A stretch of 64,000 nt of DNA from positions 103,095 to 167,094 of the forward strand of contig JAOAHY010000002.1 in assembly GCA_026414995.1 (NCBI GenBank), written 5' to 3'. How positions within the stretch are numbered: the stretch's first letter is position 1; every line of letters starts with the position of its first letter. The notes under the pieces were generated by a model. The model saw only the letters and a program-made list of their open reading frames with translations, ran no database searches and had not been told where the DNA came from. Shown piece after piece: positions 1 to 7,830 of the stretch. A program made the translations under genes and the position numbers. Source of the stretch: Caldisericia bacterium. Lineage in GTDB: Bacteria; Caldisericota; Caldisericia; B22-G15.

Positions 1-607
1 TAGTTTCAACTCCTTTTATACTTTTTGTTCCAATAACTTTAACTATTCTTGGAAGATCATACATATTATCAATTTTCAAATTAAGTTCTTGAATTTCTTT
101 TTTAAATTTATCTCTTATAAAATTTTCAAACCAAAGAAGAGAATCTTCAATATCATATCTATTTTCATCATTAATCACATAATAAGGAATTACAAAAAAC
201 AACGACACCCCATTTCCAGTCATACCTCTGAATAGTTTTTTAAAACTATTATTATTAAAAAAATCCTTTATTTTTTCTGATAAAAAAATTGCCCTATTAA
301 GTTCATCATCATCTGATGGTAGATTTTTGGGTCTTATTGGATCAATATCGATAACAGTCAAATTTAGTCCAACAATATCTTCTTTTCTTGCAGCAAATTT
401 AATGTCTATTTTTCTATCTCTAATACCAGCATAAATATTTCTTTTTCCGTTAAATAAAATGCATTCTTTTAAAAAATCACTCTCATTATTGACAAACTTA
501 ACAATAGGATATACTCCTTCTTTAAGAATCCTTAATTCAGTTGGACCTTTATGATTAAGTAGTTTATAAGTAAGTTTTATATCATCTAAATTGATCCCTT
601 CATTCAT
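1..607 (-). CDS. Archaeo-eukaryotic-type primase (AEP-like), 5' part only
   Basis: An open frame on the minus strand starts with ATG at 605-607 and runs off the left edge (202 codons seen, no stop). The protein shows a DID acidic pair near residues 87-89 followed by PIRP, a TGNG motif near 130-133 leading into a hydrophobic strand, then an acidic residue near 180 and RIVKVIGTKSIKG. This order (DxD, sGnG, third acidic residue, R-x-x-K-x-x-GT) is that of the AEP primase/polymerase fold seen in plasmid, phage and integrated-element primases. The catalytic acidic residues therefore look intact. No strong Shine-Dalgarno is visible. Such primases often carry a helicase at the C-terminus, which would lie outside the window. 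It is transcribed divergently from the HD-GYP gene. The family call rests on motifs only; the element type cannot be judged. Confidence 0.65.
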   Translation of the reverse strand, partial: MNEGINLDDIKLTYKLLNHKGPTELRILKEGVYPIVKFVNNESDFLKECILFNGKRNIYAGIRDRKIDIKFAARKEDIVGLNLTVIDIDPIRPKNLPSDDDELNRAIFLSEKIKDFFNNNSFKKLFRGMTGNGVSLFFVIPYYVINDENRYDIEDSLLWFENFIRDKFKKEIQELNLKIDNMYDLPRIVKVIGTKSIKGVET

Positions 608-634
608 TTCTCTAAATTCATTTTATAAAATTTA

Positions 635-643
635 TGCTATAAT
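635..643 (+). promoter_or_regulatory. Extended -10 promoter for the HD-GYP gene
   Basis: TG at 635-636, one base, then TATAAT at 638-643. A start point near 650 leaves about ten bases before the ATG at 660, and no Shine-Dalgarno is present. The -35 region is not recognisable. Confidence 0.5.
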
Positions 644-659
644 ATTAAATTGTTTTTTT

Positions 660-1592
660 ATGTTTAATATGAAGGATATGATAGATATACTAAAAAAGCA
701 GATAGGTTCTTTAAAAGATTTTTTAGAACTTAATTATATTTCTTTAAAAACAAAAAATGGAGAAATTTATATTGGAGAAAAATCCAATGGATTTATCAAA
801 TATAAAATTAAAATTGACGAAAATACAACTTTTGAAGTAGCAAGAAATGAAGATTTTGATGAAAAAGAAATTTCTGTTTTAAATTTTTTTGTAAAAATTA
901 CCTTTGATACATATTTAAAGGAAGGATATTTAAATTTAATGGATAACGAGAACCATAATTATTATAAAGTGAATGGATTTTTAAATTATATAAATCAAAG
1001 TAATATAACATTAAAAGATGAACTTGTCAAAATTTTAATTGAAACGATAAAAGTAAAAGACCAGGAAACATATGAGCATTCAAAAGGAGTCGCTTATTAT
1101 TCAAAATTGATATCATCAAAATTTTTTAATGATGAAAATAAAATAAAAGATATTGAAATAGCAGCACTTCTTCATGATATTGGAAAAATTTCTATTAAAG
1201 AACAAATTTTGTTTAAACCATCAAGTTTAAGGGAAGATGAATTTGAAGAGATAAAAAAACATCCAGAAATTGGATATAAAATTGTTTCAAAAAGCGATGT
1301 CTTAAAGGATGTTGCTAATTTTATTCTTTTACATCATGAATGGGAAAATGGAATGGGTTATCCTTTTGGACTAAAAGGAGATAAAATTCCAATAGAAGCG
1401 AAAATTGTATCAGTTTCTGATTATATTGAAGCAAATCTTCAAGGAAGAAATTATACAAAAAGAAAAACAATATCAGAATTAATTAGAGATTTAGAATCAC
1501 TTAAAGGTACAAAATTTAATGAAGAAATAGTAAATAAAGCAATTGAAGTTTTAAAAATAATAGAGGAAGACGGTGCAAGTATTATATATTAA
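660..1592 (+). CDS. HD-GYP domain protein (cyclic-di-GMP phosphodiesterase-like)
   Basis: About 310 residues from the ATG at 660; a longer frame reaches back to a TTG at 591 but would start upstream of the promoter. ATGs at 669 and 678 are alternatives. The N-terminal half (about 130 residues) is not recognised. The C-terminal half is an HD-GYP domain: H-S-K-G helix, HDIGK near residue 171, a KHPEIG stretch, HHE and then GMGYP near 232. HD-GYP enzymes hydrolyse cyclic-di-GMP with two or three metal ions. The usual HHExxDGxGYP reads HHEWENGMGYP here, so an Asn replaces the conserved Asp; activity is likely but not certain. Its 3' end overlaps the yjbQ gene by 20 bases, so the two are probably co-transcribed. 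Confidence 0.85.
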   Translation: MFNMKDMIDILKKQIGSLKDFLELNYISLKTKNGEIYIGEKSNGFIKYKIKIDENTTFEVARNEDFDEKEISVLNFFVKITFDTYLKEGYLNLMDNENHNYYKVNGFLNYINQSNITLKDELVKILIETIKVKDQETYEHSKGVAYYSKLISSKFFNDENKIKDIEIAALLHDIGKISIKEQILFKPSSLREDEFEEIKKHPEIGYKIVSKSDVLKDVANFILLHHEWENGMGYPFGLKGDKIPIEAKIVSVSDYIEANLQGRNYTKRKTISELIRDLESLKGTKFNEEIVNKAIEVLKIIEEDGASIIY

Positions 1593-1971
1593 AACAAGAA
1601 AAAGAGTCGAAGCAATTGATATAACTGAGTCAATTTTGAATTTTGTTAAGGAAAGCGGTATTCAAAATGGTATTTTAATAGTTTATGTTCCTCACACAAC
1701 TTGCGGTTTAACAATTAATGAAAATGCAGATCCAAGTGTAATAGAAGATATTTTAAATAAAACTAGTGAACTTATTCCCAGAGTATCAAATTATAAGCAT
1801 TTTGAAGGAAATTCAGACTCTCACATAAAATCAGCTATTTTTGGCATATCTCATCAACTTTTAATAGAAAATGGAAAAGTTTTGCTTGGCACATGGCAAG
1901 GAATATTTTTATTAGAATTTGATGGTCCAAGAGAAAGAAAGGTGTATTTGAAAATAATAAAAAATGGATGA
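1573..1971 (+). CDS. yjbQ: YjbQ family protein (UPF0047, thiamine-phosphate-synthase-like)
   Basis: 132 residues, the normal length of the YjbQ/UPF0047 family. Signature segments are PHTTCGLTINENAD near 41-54, HFEGNSDSHIKSA near 76-88 and LGTWQGIFLLEFDGPR near the end. The family forms compact trimers; some members have weak thiamine-phosphate synthase activity, but the physiological role is unsettled. The start is GTG at 1573, preceded by GAGGAAGA. It overlaps the HD-GYP gene upstream and overlaps the next gene by 8 bases, which suggests translational coupling in one operon. Confidence 0.9.
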   Translation: MQVLYIKTRKRVEAIDITESILNFVKESGIQNGILIVYVPHTTCGLTINENADPSVIEDILNKTSELIPRVSNYKHFEGNSDSHIKSAIFGISHQLLIENGKVLLGTWQGIFLLEFDGPRERKVYLKIIKNG

Positions 1972-2479
1972 AAATTATTGTTTAATTATAATTGGTGAAG
2001 GAGACATTCCTTCAGATTTTCCAAAATTTGAACTCAAAGAGTTTTTGTCATTAAAATCAAAAATAGATTCTAATTTTGAATTAAATGAATTTGAAAGAAA
2101 AAGATTTGAAGAACTTAAAATAAAAATTAAAAATTGGAAAAGAAACTTTAGAAATGATGAATATTATCATACATTATTTGATTTAACTAATTTAATTTTT
2201 AATAAATTTAAAATAAAAACATTCTTCGCTTTTTTAGATTATTGTGAACCAGATTTACAAACTTCAATTGAAAATGCAATAAATTATAACTACAAAAAGA
2301 TTTATCTTTTTTCAACAAAATTAATTCTTAAAAAAATTGAATTACTTAAAATTCAAGATGAAATTAATCTAATTAAGATGAAGTATAAGGATTTGGAAAT
2401 AGTTAACTTAGTAGAATTAAATTTAAATGATATTTCAGAATTTATCTTAAAAAACCTAAAAATTAAAGAGGTAAAATGA
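1964..2479 (+). CDS. CbiX-like (sirohydrochlorin chelatase-fold) protein
   Basis: 171 residues. The second half resembles the CbiX/chelatase fold: a helix with YYHTLFDLTNLIFNKF, then a strand leading to FLDYCEPDLQTSIENAI, then IYLFSTKLILKK. This corresponds to the 'afle...P.l.eai..l...g..ri.v.p.fl' pattern of small chelatases. The N-terminal strand IIIGEGDIPSDFP replaces the usual 'HGSR' entry, and the His that binds metal in true CbiX is not evident, so a cobalt/iron chelatase function is doubtful. No corrin or haem genes lie nearby. It overlaps yjbQ and ends one base before the AEC transporter start. Treat it as a conserved protein of unknown function with a chelatase-like fold. Confidence 0.45.
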   Translation: MDENYCLIIIGEGDIPSDFPKFELKEFLSLKSKIDSNFELNEFERKRFEELKIKIKNWKRNFRNDEYYHTLFDLTNLIFNKFKIKTFFAFLDYCEPDLQTSIENAINYNYKKIYLFSTKLILKKIELLKIQDEINLIKMKYKDLEIVNLVELNLNDISEFILKNLKIKEVK

Positions 2480-2480
2480 G

Positions 2481-3371
2481 TTGATAACGAAAATAATTTC
2501 TTTTTTAATTTTGATTTTTCTTGGATTTTTTTTAAAAAAGATTAAATTTTTAAATGAAAATGAAGGAGAGTTATTAAGAAAAATATTATTCAATGTTTCG
2601 CTTCCATCTCTTGTGATTTTTTCAATATTGACTTCAAATTTTTCTGGCAGTTTTTATAAACTTTTCTTTATTGTTCCAGTTTCAATGATAATACAATTCT
2701 TTATAACATTTATTTTAGGTTCAATTTACTTTAAAGATAAAAAAGAACTTGCAACATTAATTTTAATTTGTGTTATGGGAAATACTGCTTTTTTAGGATA
2801 TCCTCTTGTTGAAATGTTTTTTGGTACAAAAAATCTTCCATTTGGAATTTTCTATGATCAAGTTCACTTTTATACTTTTTTAATTATCATATATCCTCTT
2901 ATATCTTATATTTCTAGAAGTGAAAATAGAGGCATAAAATCTTCTTTTATAACACCTCCTGTTATATCTTTTCTTATATCTCTTATCTTAAGAAATTTTA
3001 CAATGCCTCAAATTGTTATTGAATCCCTCAATGTTTTAAAACAATCAGTCACTCCTCTTGTTCTTTTATATCTTGGTATAAATCTTGATTTAAATATAAC
3101 AAAAAAAGATTTAACATATCTTATTCCAGTAATAATATTAAAACTTATACTTCTTCCATATATAACTTTTTTTGTTACAAATTTTTTTAAAGTAGAAGAG
3201 ATTATAAAAAATGTATCACTTCTTCAATCAATGATGCCAACTATGATGGCAACAATTATATTTGGTTCACAAATTGGATTAAATAAAAAAATTATTGCAA
3301 AAGCAGTTGGAATAACAACAATTTTTTCTTCATTAACAATATCTATTTTATCAAAGGCTTTAATAGGTTAA
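2481..3371 (+). CDS. AEC family (auxin efflux carrier-like) transporter
   Basis: 296 residues, almost all hydrophobic, arranged as about ten membrane segments. The N-terminal half has the family pattern LRKILFNVSLPSLVIFSI and GNTAFLGYPLVEMFFG; the second half has VTPLVLLYLGINL and MPTMMATIIFGSQIGL, the inverted repeat. AEC carriers move organic anions or small metabolites (malate, malonate or auxin in characterised members); the substrate here cannot be predicted. The start is TTG at 2481 with GAGGT eight bases upstream, one base after the stop of the CbiX-like gene, so it is probably the last gene of the operon that begins at 660. Confidence 0.88.
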   Translation: MITKIISFLILIFLGFFLKKIKFLNENEGELLRKILFNVSLPSLVIFSILTSNFSGSFYKLFFIVPVSMIIQFFITFILGSIYFKDKKELATLILICVMGNTAFLGYPLVEMFFGTKNLPFGIFYDQVHFYTFLIIIYPLISYISRSENRGIKSSFITPPVISFLISLILRNFTMPQIVIESLNVLKQSVTPLVLLYLGINLDLNITKKDLTYLIPVIILKLILLPYITFFVTNFFKVEEIIKNVSLLQSMMPTMMATIIFGSQIGLNKKIIAKAVGITTIFSSLTISILSKALIG

Positions 3372-3415
3372 AATATAGAAAGTAGTATTTAAACTAAAAG
3401 AAAAGGAGGTGAGAG

Positions 3416-4426
3416 ATGGATAGATTAAGAGAAGAGATTCTTTTCATACTCTCAAGAAAAAATGGAGATTTTTTTGAAATAATATCAAAAAGTAATTTTA
3501 CAGCAAAAGAAGTTATGGATGAACTTAAAAAAATGAAAGATGAGGGTTTGATAGAAGAGAAAAATGGAGTATTTGAATTAAAAAATAAAATAGAGATTAA
3601 AATCTCAACTGATTTTGTTTGTGATAAATGTAAAGGGAGAAGAGTTTATGATAAAGAGGGGTTATGGAAAAATCTAAAAAAGAAATATGAAGAAATTGCT
3701 AAATTAAGACCAAAACCAGTTCAAGTTTATGATCAAGGGGTAATTGATTCTGAAACTGCAATTGGAAGATTTTTATATATGTTAACAAGGGGAGATGTTT
3801 ACAAAAAGAAAATTTTGATATTAGGTGATGATGATTTAATGGGAATTTTATTTTCATTATCAAATATAACTGATGAAATTGTTGTTCTTGAAATAGACAA
3901 AAGATTAGTAAATTTTATAAACGAAATTAAAAAAGATTATAAATTAAATAATTTGACCGCTTATGAATATGATGCAAGAGAAAAACTTCCTGAAAATTTT
4001 GTTGATAAATTTGATACATTCTTCACTGACCCAGTTGAAACAGTAGAAGGTCTTTTAATTTTTGTCTCCAGAACTTTAGCAGGTCTTAAAGGAAATGGCA
4101 ATGCAGGTTATTTTGGGCTTACATCAATAGAATCAAATGGAGAAAAGTGGTTAAAGATACAGAGAGGATTAAATGATATGAATCTTGTAATAACAGATAT
4201 AGTTAGAAATTTCTCATTTTATGAATTAAGTGATGATATTTTAAAAAGTGACCTTTTAATTGTTAAAGAAAATCCATTCAATATACAAAATCCAAAATTT
4301 TACTGGTATAACTCTCATCTATATAGGGTTGAAGTTGTTGGAACAAAGAAACCGAAATATATTGATAGTGTTAATTTGGGAAGAGAATTATATTTTGATG
4401 AATATACATATGTTGTAAAACCATGA
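3416..4426 (+). CDS. bpsA: N4-bis(aminopropyl)spermidine synthase (branched polyamine synthase)
   Basis: 336 residues with the DUF43/BpsA pattern. There is an N-terminal winged-helix-like region (1-60), a CDKC pair near 69-72, YDQGVIDSETAIGR near 105-118, the decarboxylated-SAM pocket GDDDL near 137-141, an acidic DIDKR-type segment (EIDKR here), and FTDPVET followed by LKGNGNAGYFGLT. BpsA transfers aminopropyl groups to spermidine to give quaternary branched polyamines, known to support growth at high temperature in Thermococcus and Thermus relatives. The family motif TDPPET reads TDPVET here, a possibly meaningful change next to the active site. A strong AAGGAGGTGAG precedes the ATG. It overlaps alr by four bases (ATGA). 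Confidence 0.88.
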   Translation: MDRLREEILFILSRKNGDFFEIISKSNFTAKEVMDELKKMKDEGLIEEKNGVFELKNKIEIKISTDFVCDKCKGRRVYDKEGLWKNLKKKYEEIAKLRPKPVQVYDQGVIDSETAIGRFLYMLTRGDVYKKKILILGDDDLMGILFSLSNITDEIVVLEIDKRLVNFINEIKKDYKLNNLTAYEYDAREKLPENFVDKFDTFFTDPVETVEGLLIFVSRTLAGLKGNGNAGYFGLTSIESNGEKWLKIQRGLNDMNLVITDIVRNFSFYELSDDILKSDLLIVKENPFNIQNPKFYWYNSHLYRVEVVGTKKPKYIDSVNLGRELYFDEYTYVVKP

Positions 4427-5589
4427 GTGACGAAAATGTTTTATTACGGCCCTTTTGGGCAGAAATTAATCTCGATAATTTAAAGAAAAATTACCTTTTT
4501 CTAAGAAGCATTGTTAAAGATAAAAAGTTAATTTCTGTTGTTAAAGCAGATGCATATGGTCATGGAGCACCTGAAATAGCAGGTGAGCTTGAAATTTTAG
4601 GAAGTGACTATTTTGCTGTTGCTACACTTGAAGAAGGAATTGAATTAAGAACAAGAGGAATATCAAAACCTATACTTATTTTTGGATATATTTTTCCAAA
4701 ACAAGCTGATTATATAGTGAATTTTTCATTAACTCCAACTTTATATTCACTTGATTTTGCAAAAGAACTTAATAATATTTGTGAAATAACAAAAGAAAAA
4801 GTTAATGTACATATAAAAATTGATACTGGAATGGGCAGAGTAGGAATTCTCTGGAATGAAGCAGTTCCTTTTATAAAAGAAGTTTTAAAATTTAAAAACA
4901 TTTATATTGAAGGTTTATATGCTCACTTTTCTTCAGCAGATGAAAAAGATAAAACATTCACAATACTTCAATATGAAAGATTTATGAAAGTTATAAATGA
5001 ACTTGAAAAAGAAAACATAAAAATTCCTTTAAAACATCATGGTAATTCAGCTACTGTAATTGACCTTCCAGAATATATTTTAGATGGAGTAAGATGTGGA
5101 ATATCTCTTTATGGATTAAGACCATCAGATGAAGTTAAAAAAGTAAAACTTTATCCTGTAATGAGTTTACATTCGAAAATTATTTTTTTAAAAAAAGTTC
5201 CTCCAGGAACTCCAATTAGTTATGGAAGAACCTATATTACAAAAAAGGAGAGTATAATAGGTACACTTCCGTTTGGTTATGCAGATGGTTATCCAAGAAT
5301 TTTATCTAATAAAGGTGAGGTAGTTTTTAAGGGAAGAAGAGCAAAAATAGTTGGAAGAGTAACTATGGATCAAGTCATGATTGACCTTACAAAATTTAAA
5401 GATGCTAAAGTTGGTGATGATGTTATAATAATGGGGAAAGAAGGAAGGGAAGAAATTACTGCAGATGAGATAGCAAAAAAATGTAAAACTATAAATTATG
5501 AAATTGTAACAAGAATTGGGAAGAGAGTGCCAAGAGTTTATATAAAGAATGGAGAAGTTATAAAAATAAAAACTCTTTTAGATAGATAA
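4423..5589 (+). CDS. alr: Alanine racemase
   Basis: 388 residues, usual length. The PLP lysine is K41 in VVKADAYGHG; the second catalytic base is the Tyr of ISYGRTY near 267. The glycine-rich GTGMGRVG-type turn (DTGMGRVGI), the HGNSATVID segment and the C-terminal VGRVTMDQVMIDLT are all present. The enzyme makes D-alanine for peptidoglycan, so the cell has a peptidoglycan pathway. Its ATG lies inside the last codons of bpsA (ATGA overlap), indicating coupled translation. Confidence 0.96.
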   Translation: MSDENVLLRPFWAEINLDNLKKNYLFLRSIVKDKKLISVVKADAYGHGAPEIAGELEILGSDYFAVATLEEGIELRTRGISKPILIFGYIFPKQADYIVNFSLTPTLYSLDFAKELNNICEITKEKVNVHIKIDTGMGRVGILWNEAVPFIKEVLKFKNIYIEGLYAHFSSADEKDKTFTILQYERFMKVINELEKENIKIPLKHHGNSATVIDLPEYILDGVRCGISLYGLRPSDEVKKVKLYPVMSLHSKIIFLKKVPPGTPISYGRTYITKKESIIGTLPFGYADGYPRILSNKGEVVFKGRRAKIVGRVTMDQVMIDLTKFKDAKVGDDVIIMGKEGREEITADEIAKKCKTINYEIVTRIGKRVPRVYIKNGEVIKIKTLLDR

Positions 5590-5601
5590 AGGAGGTTTAC
5601 A

Positions 5602-6633
5602 ATGGAAAAGAAAAAAGAAATTAAAAAGAAAGAGAGTGGATTAAAAACATATTTTATAATTTCAGGTGCAATAATAGTTGCTTTTGTAATATTAATTTCA
5701 ATATTTTCTTTCTTTAATAGAGAAATCCCCCTTGATAAAGCACTTAAAGAAATTTTTGGAAAAGATTATAAAGTTTTAGAGTCCAAAAGTTATACTTTAC
5801 CAGATGATCCTAATTTTGCTCTTTCAATTGACACAGTAGTTAATTCAAAAGGAACAATTGTTGGAAAGTATTCTTTACTTACAATTAAAGATCTTTCATT
5901 AAAAAACATTGATAACAGCATAAAGGTTGTTGTGTGTTTTGATGATAATGGTAAAATTTCTAAAATAAAACCTCTAAGCAAAATAAAAACAGAAAAAGAA
6001 ACAAATTGGAATGAATTTTTCTCAAAATTTATAGGAAAAGATTATAAAGATTTACTCTCAACTGCAATACCACTACCTGCTGAAAATGGGGAGCTTGCAA
6101 CTACATTTAAAGATAAGTTAGTAAAGAGCTCTGCAATTTCTTATATAAATCAGTTTGGTGTTGAAGCATATACATCTTTAAAAACAAATCAAACAGAAAA
6201 TGAAACAAAAAGATTACTGATTGGAGATAAAATTCCATCTTTTGAAGCAACTGATATAAATGGAGAAAAAATTTCAAGTGAATTAATAAAAGGTAGAAAA
6301 ACAGTTATAGTTTCAACAAATGCAACATGTGGTTCATGTATTGAAAAAACACATGCTTTTGATGAACTTATATATAAAGTTGGAAAAAATAAAAATTTTA
6401 ACTATATACTCATATCTGAAACAGCAAAAGATAAAACTATTAATGAATATTTAACAAAAACAAAAAACAAAAATATGAAAATAATAATTGATACTTCTCA
6501 GGAACTTCTAAGAAAATTAACAATTGAATTTACACCTGATGTTTTATTAGTTGATATTGATGGAACTGTTGTTTATCACAATTTTCCTAATTCTCAAGAT
6601 ATAGAACAAAAATTAACTGAATTTCTTAAATAA
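5602..6633 (+). CDS. Membrane-anchored TlpA-like thiol-disulfide protein
   Basis: 343 residues. A lysine-rich cytoplasmic tip (1-18) is followed by one membrane anchor (about 19-40). The middle (45-190) holds two similar halves, each with a GKDYK motif and a T/S-x-P-x-P segment, reminiscent of FMN-binding/NosR-like electron-transfer domains but without a clear flavin Ser/Thr motif. The C-terminal 130 residues are a redoxin fold with GDKIPSFEATDINGE, the redox pair CGSC near 236-239 and a cis-Pro region (FTPDVLLVD). It probably acts outside the membrane as a disulfide reductase fed by the CcdA-like partner encoded immediately downstream with no gap. A good GGAGG precedes the ATG. Confidence 0.75.
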   Translation: MEKKKEIKKKESGLKTYFIISGAIIVAFVILISIFSFFNREIPLDKALKEIFGKDYKVLESKSYTLPDDPNFALSIDTVVNSKGTIVGKYSLLTIKDLSLKNIDNSIKVVVCFDDNGKISKIKPLSKIKTEKETNWNEFFSKFIGKDYKDLLSTAIPLPAENGELATTFKDKLVKSSAISYINQFGVEAYTSLKTNQTENETKRLLIGDKIPSFEATDINGEKISSELIKGRKTVIVSTNATCGSCIEKTHAFDELIYKVGKNKNFNYILISETAKDKTINEYLTKTKNKNMKIIIDTSQELLRKLTIEFTPDVLLVDIDGTVVYHNFPNSQDIEQKLTEFLK

Positions 6634-7812
6634 ATGAAACTAAAAATATTATTAGTTATATTTTTGATTTTAATTTCATTTTTCTCTTTTAATATAAATT
6701 ATCTTCTAACTAAAAATAGTGAGGTTATAATTTATTATTTTTATATTGAAGGATGTCCTGAATGTGCTAGAGTTACACCTTTTCTTGAAACACTTGATGC
6801 AAGATTTAATAATTTAAATATAACAAAATTGAATATTGCTGAAACCAAAAATCAGGAATTAAGAGCAAAACTTGACGACTACTACAATGTGCCAGATGAT
6901 AAAAAAGGAGTTGTTCCAGCAATTTTTATAGGAAGAAGTTTCTATATTAGAGAAAAAGATATATTTGATAATTTAAGTAAAAAAATAGAAAGTTTTGACT
7001 ATTCAGAAAACGAATTTTTACTTGAAGCACTTTCAAAAGATATTTCTGGAAAAGAGAAAATAAAAGAGTATTTTGAGAAGTTTGGTGTTTTTGTAATTCT
7101 TTTTGCAGGATTAATTGATGGAGTAAATCCATGCGCATTTGCAGTTTTAATATTTTTTATAACTTTTCTTTTGACAACAGGAAGAAAAAGAGAAGATATA
7201 TTAAAAGTAGGCTTCTTTTTTACTCTTGGTGTTTTTATTGCATATTTTATTTCTGGAGTTGGAATATTTAGAGTTATACAAAAATATTCTATAGTTGGGA
7301 TATTTTCAAAGATTTTGTATCTTATAACAGCAGTTCTTGTTTTTACTTTTGCTGTTCTTTCATATACAGATTACTTAAAAATAAAAAGCGGGAAAGGTGA
7401 AGAAATAACTCTACAACTTCCAGGTTTTTTCAAAAAAACAGCTAGAAACATGATTAAAAAGAATTTAAACACTTCTTTTATATCACTTTCAGCATTTTTA
7501 GTTGCATTTCCAATATCCATTATAGAATTTTTATGTACAGGTCAAACATATCTTCCAACTATTGTTTATATAATTGGAATTCCAGAACTCAAAACAAAAG
7601 GAATATTGTATCTAATAATCTATAATTTTATGTTTGTTGTTCCTTTAATTCTCATCTTTCTTGGGGTTTATTTTGGTCTCTCACAAAGAGCATTAGGAAA
7701 ATTGATGAGAGAAAATGTAGGAAAAATTAAATTAATTATGTCAATAATTTTCTTTATACTTAGTGGATATCTATTCTATCTTGTCTTAAAATCTTTTGGA
7801 ATTATATTTTAA
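6634..7812 (+). CDS. Glutaredoxin-CcdA fusion (transmembrane thiol electron carrier)
   Basis: 392 residues. A signal anchor (1-26) leads into a thioredoxin/glutaredoxin-like domain with GCPEC near 39-43 and a cis-Pro (VVPAIFIG). From about 140 there is a six-helix CcdA/DsbD-beta type membrane domain: the first essential Cys sits in DGVNPCAFAVLIFF and the second in LCTGQTYLPT, the two sites that form the intramembrane disulfide in CcdA. The protein thus combines an extracytoplasmic thiol domain with the membrane relay, like a rearranged DsbD. It follows the TlpA-like gene directly, which makes a dedicated electron path (cytosolic thioredoxin to CcdA to CPEC to CGSC) likely. Confidence 0.82.
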   Translation: MKLKILLVIFLILISFFSFNINYLLTKNSEVIIYYFYIEGCPECARVTPFLETLDARFNNLNITKLNIAETKNQELRAKLDDYYNVPDDKKGVVPAIFIGRSFYIREKDIFDNLSKKIESFDYSENEFLLEALSKDISGKEKIKEYFEKFGVFVILFAGLIDGVNPCAFAVLIFFITFLLTTGRKREDILKVGFFFTLGVFIAYFISGVGIFRVIQKYSIVGIFSKILYLITAVLVFTFAVLSYTDYLKIKSGKGEEITLQLPGFFKKTARNMIKKNLNTSFISLSAFLVAFPISIIEFLCTGQTYLPTIVYIIGIPELKTKGILYLIIYNFMFVVPLILIFLGVYFGLSQRALGKLMRENVGKIKLIMSIIFFILSGYLFYLVLKSFGIIF

Positions 7813-7817
7813 AGTTT

Positions 7818-7823
7818 TATAAT
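7818..7823 (+). promoter_or_regulatory. -10 element, leaderless start of the GerMN gene
   Basis: TATAAT ends seven bases before the ATG at 7831, so the predicted transcript begins at or next to the start codon. No Shine-Dalgarno is present between them. Confidence 0.5.
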
Positions 7824-7830
7824 TAATTAG

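Noticed and set aside
591..659. TTG start at 591 for the HD-GYP gene, 23 codons upstream
   Set aside because: It lies before the extended -10 at 635-643 and overlaps the divergent primase start; the extra residues are not typical of the family.
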